DNA of 64,000 nucleotides from Paenibacillus taichungensis (GCF_013359905.1 NZ_JABMCC010000100.1:1-64000), one strand, 5' to 3'; shown: positions 8,723 to 17,527, counted from the first letter of the stretch. Numbers and translations are program-made. Notes: generated by a model not told the origin, from the letters alone.

Positions 8723-9844
8723 ATGAAGACAAAACGACATACCGACATGGTAACCCGAAGTATGGGTGAAGGGATCCTCCTTGTTTTCATTGTGCTCATT
8801 GTAATCTTGTATGTATTGTATACATATGGTTATCTTGCTCCGTTTGCAGGGTGGAGGCATCTGATTCAATCGGGTCTGGCGTTACTGCTGCTCTTGATCG
8901 GTATGGGTGCGGCCTTCGGCTTCTATCAGAGCTACCGGGTCAAACGAAGGCTTGAACTGTTGCGAGAGACACTGTTGCAATGGGAAAAGGGCTCACTCTC
9001 ACGTACAGTGCCAGACCTTGGTATTGATGATGTCGGCCGATTAAGTGAGCAGCTTGGACGAATCGGCAAAAAGTGGGAAGACCAGGTCTCCTCGCTGCAG
9101 AGGCTGTCTACGAATAACGCTCAGCTGGCTGAACAGGCCAGAATAACGGCCATTGTGGAAGAGAGACAGCGCCTGGCACGAGAATTGCATGATGCGGTAT
9201 CACAGCAGCTTTTCGCCATTTCTATGACCGCGACCGCGGTTGGACGAAGAATGGAAAAGGATTTTGCGCGTGCCCAGCGGCAGGTGGCCCTGATTGAAGA
9301 GATGGCGTCGGTAGCTCAGTCCGAGATGCGGGCATTGCTATTGCATTTGCGACCTGTCTATCTGGAGGGTAAACATCTCGAACAAGGTTTGCGCGATCTT
9401 GTGATGGAGTTGAAAACAAAAGTCCCTATGGACATCGTACTCGAAATGGATGAAGACATTCATTTGATCAAAGGCATTGAGAATCATCTGTTCCGTATTA
9501 TTCAGGAAGCGATGTCCAATACATTACGTCATGCGAAGGCAGAAAAGATGGAAATTCGGCTTCAGCGCCGGATGGATGCCATTCGGGTACTGATTCGTGA
9601 TGATGGTCAGGGATTTGATCTCGACGATCAGAAACAGGCCTCCTATGGTTTGACCAATATGCGTGAACGTGTGACTGAAATTGGAGGAGCCATTCAATTT
9701 GTAACGGCGCCGGGCAAAGGAACACGAATTGAGATTACAATACCTTTGATGAACGAGGAAAGCGAGGAAGAACATGTCAATGGAGACGGGAATAGAAACG
9801 GAGACGGAAGCGGAAACGTCGATCAAAGTGTTGCTCGTGGATGA
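8723..9844 (+). CDS. liaS: LiaS-like intramembrane-sensing histidine kinase
   Basis: 373 residues. Two membrane helices (about 17-37 and 47-67) are joined by a very short outside loop, typical of intramembrane-sensing kinases. A HAMP-like linker and coiled coil follow. The HisKA_3 box is LARELHDAVSQQL, with phospho-acceptor His156. An HATPase domain carries the NTLRHAKA N box and the DDGQGFDL G1 box. It should phosphorylate the response regulator whose gene overlaps its 3' end by 71 bases. A Gly/Asn-rich tail (about residues 350-373) is encoded within that overlap. Confidence 0.85.
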   Translation: MKTKRHTDMVTRSMGEGILLVFIVLIVILYVLYTYGYLAPFAGWRHLIQSGLALLLLLIGMGAAFGFYQSYRVKRRLELLRETLLQWEKGSLSRTVPDLGIDDVGRLSEQLGRIGKKWEDQVSSLQRLSTNNAQLAEQARITAIVEERQRLARELHDAVSQQLFAISMTATAVGRRMEKDFARAQRQVALIEEMASVAQSEMRALLLHLRPVYLEGKHLEQGLRDLVMELKTKVPMDIVLEMDEDIHLIKGIENHLFRIIQEAMSNTLRHAKAEKMEIRLQRRMDAIRVLIRDDGQGFDLDDQKQASYGLTNMRERVTEIGGAIQFVTAPGKGTRIEITIPLMNEESEEEHVNGDGNRNGDGSGNVDQSVARG

Positions 9845-10454
9845 TCATGAAATGGTACGTATTGGCCTCGCTGCGGTGCTGGATACCGAAGATGGCATTG
9901 AAGTGGTGGGGGAGGCGGGCAGCGGTGAGGAAGGCATTCGGTTGGCACAGGAGTATAAGCCTGATGTTGTCCTGATGGATCTCGTTATGGAAGGAATGGA
10001 CGGGATTGAAGCCACACGGCAGCTGCTTAAAATGTATCCGGAATGCAAGGTCATTGTGCTGACCAGTTATCTGGATGATGAAAAAATGTATCCGGTTATC
10101 GAGGCAGGAGCCTTCAGTTATCTGCTGAAAACATCCAGAGCCAATGAGGTGGCAGATGCAATCCGTGCTGCAGCTCGGGGGCAATCGGTTCTGGAGTCAC
10201 AAGTGGCGTCCAAAATGATGAATCGTTTCCGACAGCCGCAGGCAGTGGCACCAGCTCATGATGAATTGACTGATCGGGAGATGGATGTACTTCGGTTAGT
10301 AGCTAAAGGCAAATCGAATCAGGACATCGCAGATGATCTCATTATCGGGATCAAGACAGTCAAATTTCATGTGACGAACATACTAGCAAAATTGGGCGTG
10401 GATGACCGTACACAGGCAGCCATCTATGCTTATAAGAATGGACTTGCGGAATAG
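9774..10454 (+). CDS. liaR: LiaR-like NarL-family response regulator
   Basis: 226 residues. The receiver domain has the acidic pair in LLVDDHE and phospho-acceptor Asp69 (VLMDL). The C-terminal LuxR-type helix-turn-helix spans about residues 160-220 (LTDREMDVLRLVAKG, then KTVKFHVTNILAKL). The N-terminal 16 residues are a low-complexity Glu/Thr stretch encoded within the overlap with liaS. An internal later start is possible but has no better ribosome site than GAGGAAG before 9774. It presumably activates the upstream LiaI-Psp unit. Confidence 0.85.
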   Translation: MSMETGIETETEAETSIKVLLVDDHEMVRIGLAAVLDTEDGIEVVGEAGSGEEGIRLAQEYKPDVVLMDLVMEGMDGIEATRQLLKMYPECKVIVLTSYLDDEKMYPVIEAGAFSYLLKTSRANEVADAIRAAARGQSVLESQVASKMMNRFRQPQAVAPAHDELTDREMDVLRLVAKGKSNQDIADDLIIGIKTVKFHVTNILAKLGVDDRTQAAIYAYKNGLAE

Positions 10455-10570
10455 AAAAAGAAGCGTGTGAAGGTTGAGGCATGCACTATGATTTTGCTGA
10501 GTAGATATGGTGAAGTTAAGAAATCGGTGGAGCACGATTCGAAAGTTTGTTCTGCCCATAAGATGCTATA

Positions 10571-10611
10571 AGGTCCGATCAGCCATGAAGATGGTGGATA
10601 GGGCTTTTTTT
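10571..10611 (+). terminator. Weak terminator after liaR
   Basis: An imperfect hairpin (ATCAGCCAT / ATGGTGGAT with flanking AGG/AGGG) is followed by seven to eight T. The stem has mismatches. Confidence 0.5.
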
Positions 10612-10697
10612 GTGTGCCAAAAAGAAGTTTAGCAAATGAGTAATGGGGGCATGCTGTTGATAGATTCATAGAATGTAAGAAAGAGCGGAGGATTCAA

Positions 10698-11438
10698 ATG
10701 TTAAATCGATGGATGACAGCAGGTATACTGGCATTAGCAATTATTATACTTGTAGGCATGACTCATGTGTACGCTGAGAAGACGGAATCCGAAGCAGGCA
10801 AGCTGGAACAATTGATGAAGACCGCCGATACAGCAATCGATCATGTGGACCGTCTAGTCATTAAATGGCAAGGTGAAGGCCGTGGAGATGCAAAAGAGCA
10901 GGCGGAGTTGCTTGCTCATCAGTTAGGATTGCAACAGCCTGAACGCGGTGTTCAGACGGGGCATGATGTGTATCGTAGTGAGATGGTTGCTGACGCTCAG
11001 CATGCAGGCATTCTGATCAATGTTGTCGTGACGGGGGAAAAGGAATACTACACGATTGTCCAATTAACAGGCAATGAACATACAGACCAACGTTTATTGA
11101 CCACATTACATGAACAAGTATCCCAGTTGCTCAACGATTCGGGAATGAAAGCAGCATGGAATTTCGCTGTGCAGGGCACAGGTGCAACTGAAGAAAGTGG
11201 CGCCAGCAGTCAATTGCAGCAAATCGAGGAACAGCTATCTGGAGATATGAATATGCAAGCGATAGAACGTTATACAGATAACAGCACTGCCAGTGTGTCA
11301 TATGAGGCATCGGATCTGCCCATAGCGATTAAGAGCGGTAAACATCACTTGAACATGCAGCTTGCTGTCCATCAGGATGACGAAAAGGGGACTAATCGAG
11401 TTACAGTAGGTTTCCCGGTTATCACGATCGAATATTAA
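10698..11438 (+). CDS. YwmB-like secreted protein (TATA-box-binding-like fold)
   Basis: 246 residues with an N-terminal signal segment (about residues 7-26) ending in an AEK cleavage-like region. The remainder is soluble and alternates helices and strands, with a GEKEYYTIVQLTG strand region near residue 112. The pattern resembles the YwmB family (DUF1779), extracytoplasmic proteins of spore formers with unknown role. In Bacillus ywmB sits near spoIID, but here it stands alone between liaR and zwf, so the family call is tentative. Confidence 0.55.
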   Translation: MLNRWMTAGILALAIIILVGMTHVYAEKTESEAGKLEQLMKTADTAIDHVDRLVIKWQGEGRGDAKEQAELLAHQLGLQQPERGVQTGHDVYRSEMVADAQHAGILINVVVTGEKEYYTIVQLTGNEHTDQRLLTTLHEQVSQLLNDSGMKAAWNFAVQGTGATEESGASSQLQQIEEQLSGDMNMQAIERYTDNSTASVSYEASDLPIAIKSGKHHLNMQLAVHQDDEKGTNRVTVGFPVITIEY

Positions 11439-11685
11439 TGCAATATTCAAGCAGGTTTATAAGTCTGATCATGAATTTTTATAGATGAAATTTCCATGAA
11501 TTGTGGAAAAATAGTGATAACATTTCTCAGGAAAATTAGTGCAACCCATGGGGCTTTATGCTAAAATGGCATCACATCCAAGAAGGAAATTTGCTGGTAA
11601 TTGACGGTTGTATGTTGCGTATATAACACCATTACATAGCTCGGGGAGAGTGTGGAGATATCTTCCCGGAAAGAAAGAGGAGCCC

Positions 11686-13236
11686 ATGGTCGAAAAACAA
11701 ATGCAAGATGAAGTGCAGACACCAGGTGCAGTATTTTTCATTTTTGGAGCAACGGGTGATTTGGCTCGCCGGAAGCTGTTTCCGGCGATCTACAGTCTCT
11801 ACCGCGAAGGCAAGTTAGCCGAAGACTTTGCGGTTATTGGTGTAGCGCGTCGTCCGAGGTCACCAGAAGAATTCCGGGAAGACATCTATGAATCCATTAA
11901 GGAGTTCTGCCGCTATCCAGCGGGGGAACCCGATGAGTGGAACGCTTTTGTCGAACATTTTGAGTATAAATCACTAGATATCAATAACGTGGACGGTTTC
12001 AAAGAATTGTGTGAGCAGACAGAGAGTCTGGAAGCGAAGTTTAACACGCCGGGTAACCGTCTGTTCTATCTGGCACTGGCACCTGAGCTCTTTGGCAGCG
12101 TGTCATATAGTTTGCGTGATGGTGGAATGCTGGAGAGCCGCGGGTGGAATCGACTTGTGATTGAGAAACCATTTGGATATGATCTGCAATCTGCGGAGCA
12201 TCTGAATGAGCAGATTCGTGAAGTGTTCCGTGAGGAAGAGATTTATCGGATTGACCACTATCTGGGTAAGGAAATGGTACAGAATATCGAAGTTATTCGC
12301 TTTGGTAATGCCTTTTTCGAGCCGCTTTGGAACAATAAACATATTGCCAACGTTCAGATTACTCTGGGAGAGACGGTTGGTGTGGAAGAACGTGGTGGAT
12401 ACTACGATCATTCGGGAGCATTGCGCGATATGGGGCAGAACCATATGCTGCAGATGCTGACGATGATTGCCATGGAGCCGCCAAGCCGTCTATTCCCAGA
12501 GGATATCCGGGATGAGAAGGTTAAGGTACTGCGTTCTCTGCGTGCATTTACCTCTAATGAAGAAGTAAGCACTAACGTTGTGCGCGGGCAATATACGGAA
12601 GGGGAGTATCGTGGCAAGCAGCTTCCCGGTTATCGCCAGGAGGACAAGGTTGATCCGAAATCCAATACGGAGACTTATTTTGCCGCACGTGTATTTGTAG
12701 ATAATTTCCGCTGGGCGGGTGTGCCGTTCTATATTCGGACAGGCAAGCGCCTTCCGGTGAAAACGACCGAGATTGTAGTTGAATTCAAATCCATGCCGAG
12801 TAACGTTTATCTGGGCAAAAAGTATAAACTGGAGCCGAATTTGCTCGTCATTCGGGTAAACCCGATGGAAGGCATTTATATTAAAATAAATGCCAAGAAG
12901 CCGGGTTCAGACTCCGAAATTCAGCCGCTGGCGATGGATTTCTGTCAGAGCTGCATGATTGGAATCAACTCGCCGGAGGCGTATGAACGATTGCTGCATG
13001 ATGCAGCAGAAGGAGACTCCACCTACTTTACCCGTTGGGACGAAGTGGCTACAGCATGGTCCTTCGTTGACCGGATTGCGGCGGCTTGGGCGGAAAATCA
13101 CGGAGAGCTGCACACGTATCCAGCAGGTACGTGGGGGCCGGAAGCAACAGGCAAACTGCTGGAGCAGGATGGGTTTCACTGGTGGCCGGTGAACGGTCAG
13201 GACGAGGACAGTGTCATCTGGCAAGTGAACAATTAA
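11686..13236 (+). CDS. zwf: Glucose-6-phosphate dehydrogenase (first copy)
   Basis: 516 residues from ATG 11686, with AAGAGGAG upstream; longer in-frame starts lack a ribosome site. The NADP-binding GATGDLARRKLFPAIYSL motif is near residue 20. The catalytic signature RIDHYLGKEMVQN, whose His is the general base, is near residue 190. The enzyme oxidises glucose 6-phosphate to 6-phosphogluconolactone, the first oxidative pentose phosphate step, in the cytosol. It is monocistronic, whereas the second zwf at 25179 clusters with gnd and a transaldolase. A TGCTAAAAT-type -10 element lies near 11560. Confidence 0.95.
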   Translation: MVEKQMQDEVQTPGAVFFIFGATGDLARRKLFPAIYSLYREGKLAEDFAVIGVARRPRSPEEFREDIYESIKEFCRYPAGEPDEWNAFVEHFEYKSLDINNVDGFKELCEQTESLEAKFNTPGNRLFYLALAPELFGSVSYSLRDGGMLESRGWNRLVIEKPFGYDLQSAEHLNEQIREVFREEEIYRIDHYLGKEMVQNIEVIRFGNAFFEPLWNNKHIANVQITLGETVGVEERGGYYDHSGALRDMGQNHMLQMLTMIAMEPPSRLFPEDIRDEKVKVLRSLRAFTSNEEVSTNVVRGQYTEGEYRGKQLPGYRQEDKVDPKSNTETYFAARVFVDNFRWAGVPFYIRTGKRLPVKTTEIVVEFKSMPSNVYLGKKYKLEPNLLVIRVNPMEGIYIKINAKKPGSDSEIQPLAMDFCQSCMIGINSPEAYERLLHDAAEGDSTYFTRWDEVATAWSFVDRIAAAWAENHGELHTYPAGTWGPEATGKLLEQDGFHWWPVNGQDEDSVIWQVNN

Positions 13237-13332
13237 TCGCGGGAAGTATCACTTATGAGTGGCAGCGATTTTGATTAGAGCGAAATCATTTTATTGGTGA
13301 GAAGACTAACACTGTTACAAATAAGGCTTGGG

Positions 13333-13356
13333 AAGAACGCAGAGATGCGATCTTTT
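13333..13356 (+). terminator. Possible terminator after zwf
   Basis: AGAACGCA / TGCGATCT form a stem with one mismatch and a GAGA loop. The T-rich stretch after it is broken by CAGG. Confidence 0.4.
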
Positions 13357-13411
13357 CAGGTCTTTTTTGTGATAGAGAAGTGGGAGGATGTAAAAATGTA
13401 CATATAATAAA

Positions 13412-13449
13412 ATAAGTTATTGACAAAAAGTAAGTATATAACTTATACT
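13412..13449 (+). promoter_or_regulatory. doxX promoter with overlapping inverted repeats
   Basis: TTGACA (13420-13425), an 18-base spacer and TATACT (13444-13449) form a good sigma-A promoter. ATAAGTTAT (13412-13420) and its exact complement ATAACTTAT (13438-13446) bracket the spacer. TAAGT/ACTTA (13431-13445) forms a second dyad inside it. A repressor bound here would block RNA polymerase. The leader to doxX is about 180 bases. Confidence 0.65.
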
Positions 13450-13640
13450 CAACTTAAGAGATTAAGAAATTACGCAAAGACATACGAAACCCGATGACGA
13501 ATCGGATACGTACATCATTCATGAGATAAAATGTGAACCAGGTGAAGGGGTTACGAAATACATTCATGAAGAAAAAAATTTAGCATAATATCTTTAATCT
13601 AAGAATACTATTTTGTATATATTGAATGGAGGAAAAGAAA

Positions 13641-14039
13641 ATGTTGGATGTAGGATTGTTGTTGATTCGTTTGGTGATTGGGTTGTCATTTATGGCGCAC
13701 GGGGCTCAGAAGTTGTTTGGATGGTTCGGGGGATATGGAATCAAGGGGACCGGAGGCTGGTTTGAATCGATGGGGATGAAACCCGGCGCATTGGTAGCGT
13801 TGCTGGCAGGGCTCGCTGAATTCGGCGGCGGATTGCTGCTGGCTCTGGGTCTGCTCACACCGGTAGGCGGCATTCTGATTGCTTTGACTATGGTTATTGC
13901 GATTGTGAAGGTTCATGGTGCGAACGGATACTGGTCCACACAAAACGGGTTTGAATATAACCTTGCGATCCTGGTGGTTGGTGTAGCACTGGCTTTGACA
14001 GGTGGAGGACAATACGCACTGGACGCATTAATTTTCTAA
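13641..14039 (+). CDS. DoxX-family membrane protein
   Basis: 132 residues from ATG 13641, with ATGGAGGA upstream. Four hydrophobic helices are visible. The N-terminal signature FMAHGAQKLFGWFGG and a Gly-rich second helix (LAGLAEFGGGLLLALGLLTP) are typical of DoxX/DoxD-like proteins. Relatives in Bacillus, such as CatD and MhqP, are induced by quinones and thiol-reactive electrophiles under HxlR/MarR-type repressors. The dyads over its promoter fit such control. Function is inferred from family and promoter only. Confidence 0.85.
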   Translation: MLDVGLLLIRLVIGLSFMAHGAQKLFGWFGGYGIKGTGGWFESMGMKPGALVALLAGLAEFGGGLLLALGLLTPVGGILIALTMVIAIVKVHGANGYWSTQNGFEYNLAILVVGVALALTGGGQYALDALIF

Positions 14040-14062
14040 GAGCGGTAAGCGAAATGAATAAT

Positions 14063-14107
14063 GAGTACCTGGACGCCATAATGATGGCGGAAGGGTGCTC
14101 TTTTTTT
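14063..14107 (+). terminator. Terminator after doxX
   Basis: GAGTACC...CGCCAT, loop AATG, ATGGCG...GGTGCTC, then seven T. It is a long branched stem 24 bases past the stop codon. Confidence 0.8.
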
Positions 14108-14309
14108 GCTAACGGAAAAGAGAAGAATCTGCTGTACGTAATCGGTTATTTTCGGTAAAGATTATGGTACAATAGGAAAGTTGGATACTAAATCAGGTCT
14201 ACGGCATGAATGAAGCACAATGCTTAGGGAGGATGAACTCCGTTGTAAATGTGTAAAATTAACATAGGATGCTTAACTGCCTAATATGCGAAATGCGAAT
14301 GTACAATCA

Positions 14310-14363
14310 ACCGGCATAGCCGGATTGCATAAAGATTGAATGGTAGACCGGCCTCGCCGGATT
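14310..14363 (+). repeat. Twin GC-rich hairpins in the prfC leader
   Basis: A 17-base unit occurs twice, at 14310-14326 and 14347-14363, differing at only two positions. Each is a hairpin CCGGC-nnn-GCCGG, and the two differing bases fall in the loops. The second ends 34 bases before the prfC start. Confidence 0.6.
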
Positions 14364-14396
14364 AACGTGAATGAACGGACGAAAGGGATAGAATCT

Positions 14397-15980
14397 ATGA
14401 GCAAAGCTGCAGATAACATTCTTCAACAGGAAGTGGACAAACGCCGGACGTTTGCCATTATTTCTCACCCGGATGCGGGTAAAACGACATTGACCGAGAA
14501 ACTGTTGCTGTTCGGGGGCGCTATTCGTCTTGCCGGTACAGTAAAAGCTCGGAAAGCAAGCAAACATGCAACAAGTGACTGGATGGAGATTGAGAAACAG
14601 CGGGGGATCTCGGTAACATCTTCCGTAATGCAGTTTGATTACCTGGGTCATCGCATCAACATCTTGGATACACCGGGTCACCAAGACTTCAGTGAAGATA
14701 CGTATCGTACACTGACAGCTGCCGATAGCGCAGTAATGTTGATTGACGTGGCCAAAGGTGTCGAGGCACAGACTATTAAATTGTTCCAGGTTTGTGCGAA
14801 GCGTGGTATTCCGATCTTTACCTTCATCAACAAGCTGGACCGTGAAGGACAAAGTCCGTTTGATCTGATGGAAGAACTCGAAAACGTACTGGGCATTCGC
14901 TCCGTACCGATGAACTGGCCGATTGGTACAGGTCGTGAACTTTGTGGCGTGTACGATCGGATGAAAAATCAGGTGGAGTTGTTCCAAGGGGACGATCACT
15001 CGACGATTAAAGTACAAAAAGTGGATGGATACGAAGATCCGATCATTCGTGAGATGGCAGGAGATTATCTGCATGATCAGCTGTGTCAGGATCTAGAGCT
15101 TCTGGATGTTGCAGGAGACCAGTTCGACATGGAGAAGGTACAACGTGGTGAACTGACACCTGTATTCTTCGGTAGTGCCATCAATAACTTCGGCGTGCAG
15201 ACGTTCCTCGAGAACTTCTTGCAGCTCGCACCGAAGCCGGAACCACGTCGCAGTACAGCGGGTGAGATTGAACCAACGAATGAGAAGTTCAGCGGTTATG
15301 TCTTCAAAATCCAGGCGAACATGAACCCGGCACACCGGGATCGTATCGCATTCCTGCGGATTGTATCTGGTAAGTTCCAACGCGGTATGAGCGTGAAGCA
15401 TAATCGTGTGGGCAAAGAAATCAAACTATCGCAGCCTCAGCAATTCCTGGCACAGGATCGGGATATTGTAGAAGAGGCTTACGCAGGCGATATTATTGGT
15501 CTCTTCGATCCGGGTATCTTCCGGATTGGCGATTCATTGAGCCAAGGTAGTGAGGTTATTTTTGACGAATTGCCAACATTCTCACCAGAGATTTTTGCCA
15601 AAGTTACGGTTAAAAATGCATTGAAACATAAACAGTACCAAAAAGGGATTGACCAGTTGACCGAGGAGGGTACGATCCAGGTATTCAACACCGTTAGCTT
15701 CGACGAGACATTGCTCGGCGTAGTGGGTCAGCTCCAATTCGAGGTATTTGAATACCGGATGAAAGGCGAGTACGGGGTAGACGTGCAGCTACAGCGTATG
15801 CCATATCAATTTGCACGCTGGATCGTGGACGAGAATCTGGACCCAAGTAAATTCCGGATCAACTCCGCTCTGGTGAAAGATAAAAAAGGAAATCATGTAG
15901 TCCTGTTCGAAAATGAATACGCGATGAGAACCGCAATGGACAAAAACCCAACGGCGAAATTCCTGGAGACAGCTCCATAA
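14397..15980 (+). CDS. prfC: Peptide chain release factor 3
   Basis: 527 residues from ATG 14397, which gives the expected family N-terminus; an upstream ATG at 14340 would add 19 residues from the hairpin leader. GTPase motifs are present: SHPDAGKTTLTE (G1), DTPGHQDFSED (G3) and NKLD (G4). RF3 is a translational GTPase that recycles RF1/RF2 from the ribosome after peptide release. It is monocistronic, with a strong terminator after it. Confidence 0.95.
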   Translation: MSKAADNILQQEVDKRRTFAIISHPDAGKTTLTEKLLLFGGAIRLAGTVKARKASKHATSDWMEIEKQRGISVTSSVMQFDYLGHRINILDTPGHQDFSEDTYRTLTAADSAVMLIDVAKGVEAQTIKLFQVCAKRGIPIFTFINKLDREGQSPFDLMEELENVLGIRSVPMNWPIGTGRELCGVYDRMKNQVELFQGDDHSTIKVQKVDGYEDPIIREMAGDYLHDQLCQDLELLDVAGDQFDMEKVQRGELTPVFFGSAINNFGVQTFLENFLQLAPKPEPRRSTAGEIEPTNEKFSGYVFKIQANMNPAHRDRIAFLRIVSGKFQRGMSVKHNRVGKEIKLSQPQQFLAQDRDIVEEAYAGDIIGLFDPGIFRIGDSLSQGSEVIFDELPTFSPEIFAKVTVKNALKHKQYQKGIDQLTEEGTIQVFNTVSFDETLLGVVGQLQFEVFEYRMKGEYGVDVQLQRMPYQFARWIVDENLDPSKFRINSALVKDKKGNHVVLFENEYAMRTAMDKNPTAKFLETAP

Positions 15981-16015
15981 GTCGTTATTTCCTAAAATAG
16001 CAAAGACAGCAGAAG

Positions 16016-16055
16016 AAAAACCTAAATCCCTGATCAGAGGGGGTTAGGTTTTTTT
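16016..16055 (+). terminator. Terminator after prfC
   Basis: AAACCTAA...CCCT, loop GATC, AGGG...TTAGGTTT, then a run of T, 36 bases past the stop codon. Confidence 0.9.
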
Positions 16056-16166
16056 GCCGTTCCCAGCGTTTATAGCTCATTAAGGATTTCGCCGCAAAAA
16101 TAACTTTCAGTCATCGTTCAGTCTTAATTGAGCGGCTTTTTCCTTTTCTAAAACACGGGTATACAC

Positions 16167-16214
16167 AAACAAGGTACAGCCTCCTGAGTTTTGCTCAGTG
16201 GCTGTACCTTGTTT
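16167..16214. repeat. Very strong isolated hairpin
   Basis: AAACAAGGTACAGCC (16167-16181) is perfectly complementary to 16200-16214. CTGAG/CTCAG inside extends the helix to 20 pairs with a TTTTG loop. Neither side has a proper T tract, so it is an atypical terminator at best. It lies between convergent prfC and sspI. Confidence 0.6.
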
Positions 16215-16229
16215 GGTTGGGGAGCCTAA

Positions 16230-16343
16230 TTAGTCTATAGGGATATAACTGCCTTGCTCTTGGAGCAAGGCATCATCCAGACCAATGAGCCAAAATCCTT
16301 CTTTGCAGACAGAACAACGTGATGATGGTACCTTTCCCTCCAA
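16230..16343 (-). CDS. Possible 37-residue CxxC mini-protein downstream of sspI
   Basis: Reading from TTG at 16343 gives 37 residues with an RCSVCKEGFWLIG segment and an acidic end, and stops at 16230. The frame is open further upstream into sspI in a different frame. The CxxC pair and aromatic run look protein-like. However, no ribosome site is visible and the start codon is weak, so this could equally be chance. A perfect 10-bp hairpin (16250-16272) lies within it. Confidence 0.25.
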   Translation of the reverse strand: MEGKVPSSRCSVCKEGFWLIGLDDALLQEQGSYIPID

Positions 16344-16351
16344 GGCTTCAG

Positions 16352-16585
16352 TTATCTGATGGGTTGAACGGGAATGGTGTGCAGATGCTCCTGCGCGATT
16401 TGAATTAATTCTTCCTGCTTAGCAGGTTCCGTGTTCTTCCAGATCATTTCGAAAATGGCACCAAGTCCGGGTAATGCTGCTTCCGGTCCATCTACAGAAC
16501 CTTCGATCATCTCCCGGAGCTGATCATCACTTTTATCATGAACCTTATGAACAATCGCTTCACGCAGGCTTAATGTAATTGGCAT
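16352..16585 (-). CDS. sspI: Small acid-soluble spore protein SspI
   Basis: 77 residues. The core segment LPGLGAIFEMIWKN matches the SspI signature, and the N-terminal SLREAIVHKV helix fits the family. SspI is a minor, forespore-made spore core protein of Bacillales. The start is preceded by GAGGAGGG. In Bacillus sspI lies beside a TrmH-family methyltransferase gene; here such a gene is 0.9 kb away on the other strand, partly keeping that context. A sigma-G promoter was not identified. Confidence 0.85.
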   Translation of the reverse strand: MPITLSLREAIVHKVHDKSDDQLREMIEGSVDGPEAALPGLGAIFEMIWKNTEPAKQEELIQIAQEHLHTIPVQPIR

Positions 16586-16763
16586 CGCAAGTCCCTCCTC
16601 GTATATTCGGCTGCTCTAATACTGTTCCCTGGGAAGCGTGAGCGCATTCAAGTTTATTGGGCTTTGTGGTATACTACGAAGGATATTTACATTTACCCTT
16701 TAATTGAAAAATGGACTACCAATAGATGCGTAATGCTGAAGTGCAGCGGGAGGTTAGACCCTA

Positions 16764-17426
16764 ATGGCAAAAAAACAATATGCCGTCATTGGCATGGGAC
16801 GGTTCGGATCAAGTGTAGCCAATGCGCTGAGCGGCATGGGATTCGACGTACTGGCCATTGATGCGGACGAGCAGCGGACCCAGGAAATGTCCAATGTGGT
16901 GACTCATGCCGTATCGGCAGATTCGACGGACGAAGAAGCGCTGCGTGCGCTGGGCATACGAAATTTTGATGTCGTCGTTGTGGCGATTGGTGAAGACATT
17001 CAGTCGAGTATTCTCACGACCCTTATTCTGAAGGATATGGGTGTACCGGTTCTGATTGTAAAAGCACAAAATGAGCTTCATGGTAAAGTATTGCAGAAGA
17101 TCGGAGCAGACAAGGTTATTTATCCTGAACGGGATATGGGACTACGTGTAGCCCATCATCTGACATCTCCAAACATTCTCGATTACATCGAGTTATCTGA
17201 GGATTACAGCATTTTGGAGATGAGAGCGTCCGAGCAAATGATCGGTAAAAATCTGCTGGAGCTAAATATTCGTGCACGTTTCGGTTGCAATGTGATGGCG
17301 ATTCGCAGTGGGAATTCGATGAATATCTCTCCGTATGCGGAGGATCGGATTGCGGACGGGGATGTGCTGATCATTGTTGGCCATAAGGACCATTTGACGA
17401 AAATGGAGCTTGCATATCCAAAGTAA
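16764..17426 (+). CDS. TrkA/KtrA-family potassium uptake regulatory subunit
   Basis: 220 residues with GGGAGG ten bases upstream. The N-terminal RCK_N Rossmann domain carries GMGRFGSSVANAL and an acidic nucleotide-contact residue in LAIDADE. A TrkA-C domain covers about residues 135-215. This two-domain size fits KtrA/KtrC, the cytosolic ring that gates a KtrB/KtrD potassium channel in response to nucleotides. No channel gene is adjacent, so it may work with a distant ktrD. Confidence 0.88.
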   Translation: MAKKQYAVIGMGRFGSSVANALSGMGFDVLAIDADEQRTQEMSNVVTHAVSADSTDEEALRALGIRNFDVVVVAIGEDIQSSILTTLILKDMGVPVLIVKAQNELHGKVLQKIGADKVIYPERDMGLRVAHHLTSPNILDYIELSEDYSILEMRASEQMIGKNLLELNIRARFGCNVMAIRSGNSMNISPYAEDRIADGDVLIIVGHKDHLTKMELAYPK

Positions 17427-17527
17427 TAAGTACGTTGATGGGATGATGGAACATTCTTTGGTCGGATAATTTCAATTCGTCATGTAATATGTTGATAAAA
17501 AATCCCGCAGACGGGAAGGATGGAAAG

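Noticed and set aside
14307..15074. A 255-residue minus-strand frame over prfC.
   Set aside because: It is a shadow of the GTPase gene, with no signals of its own.
16250..16272. A 10-bp perfect hairpin read as the sspI terminator.
   Set aside because: It has a three-base loop and no T tract on the minus strand, so intrinsic termination there is not supported.
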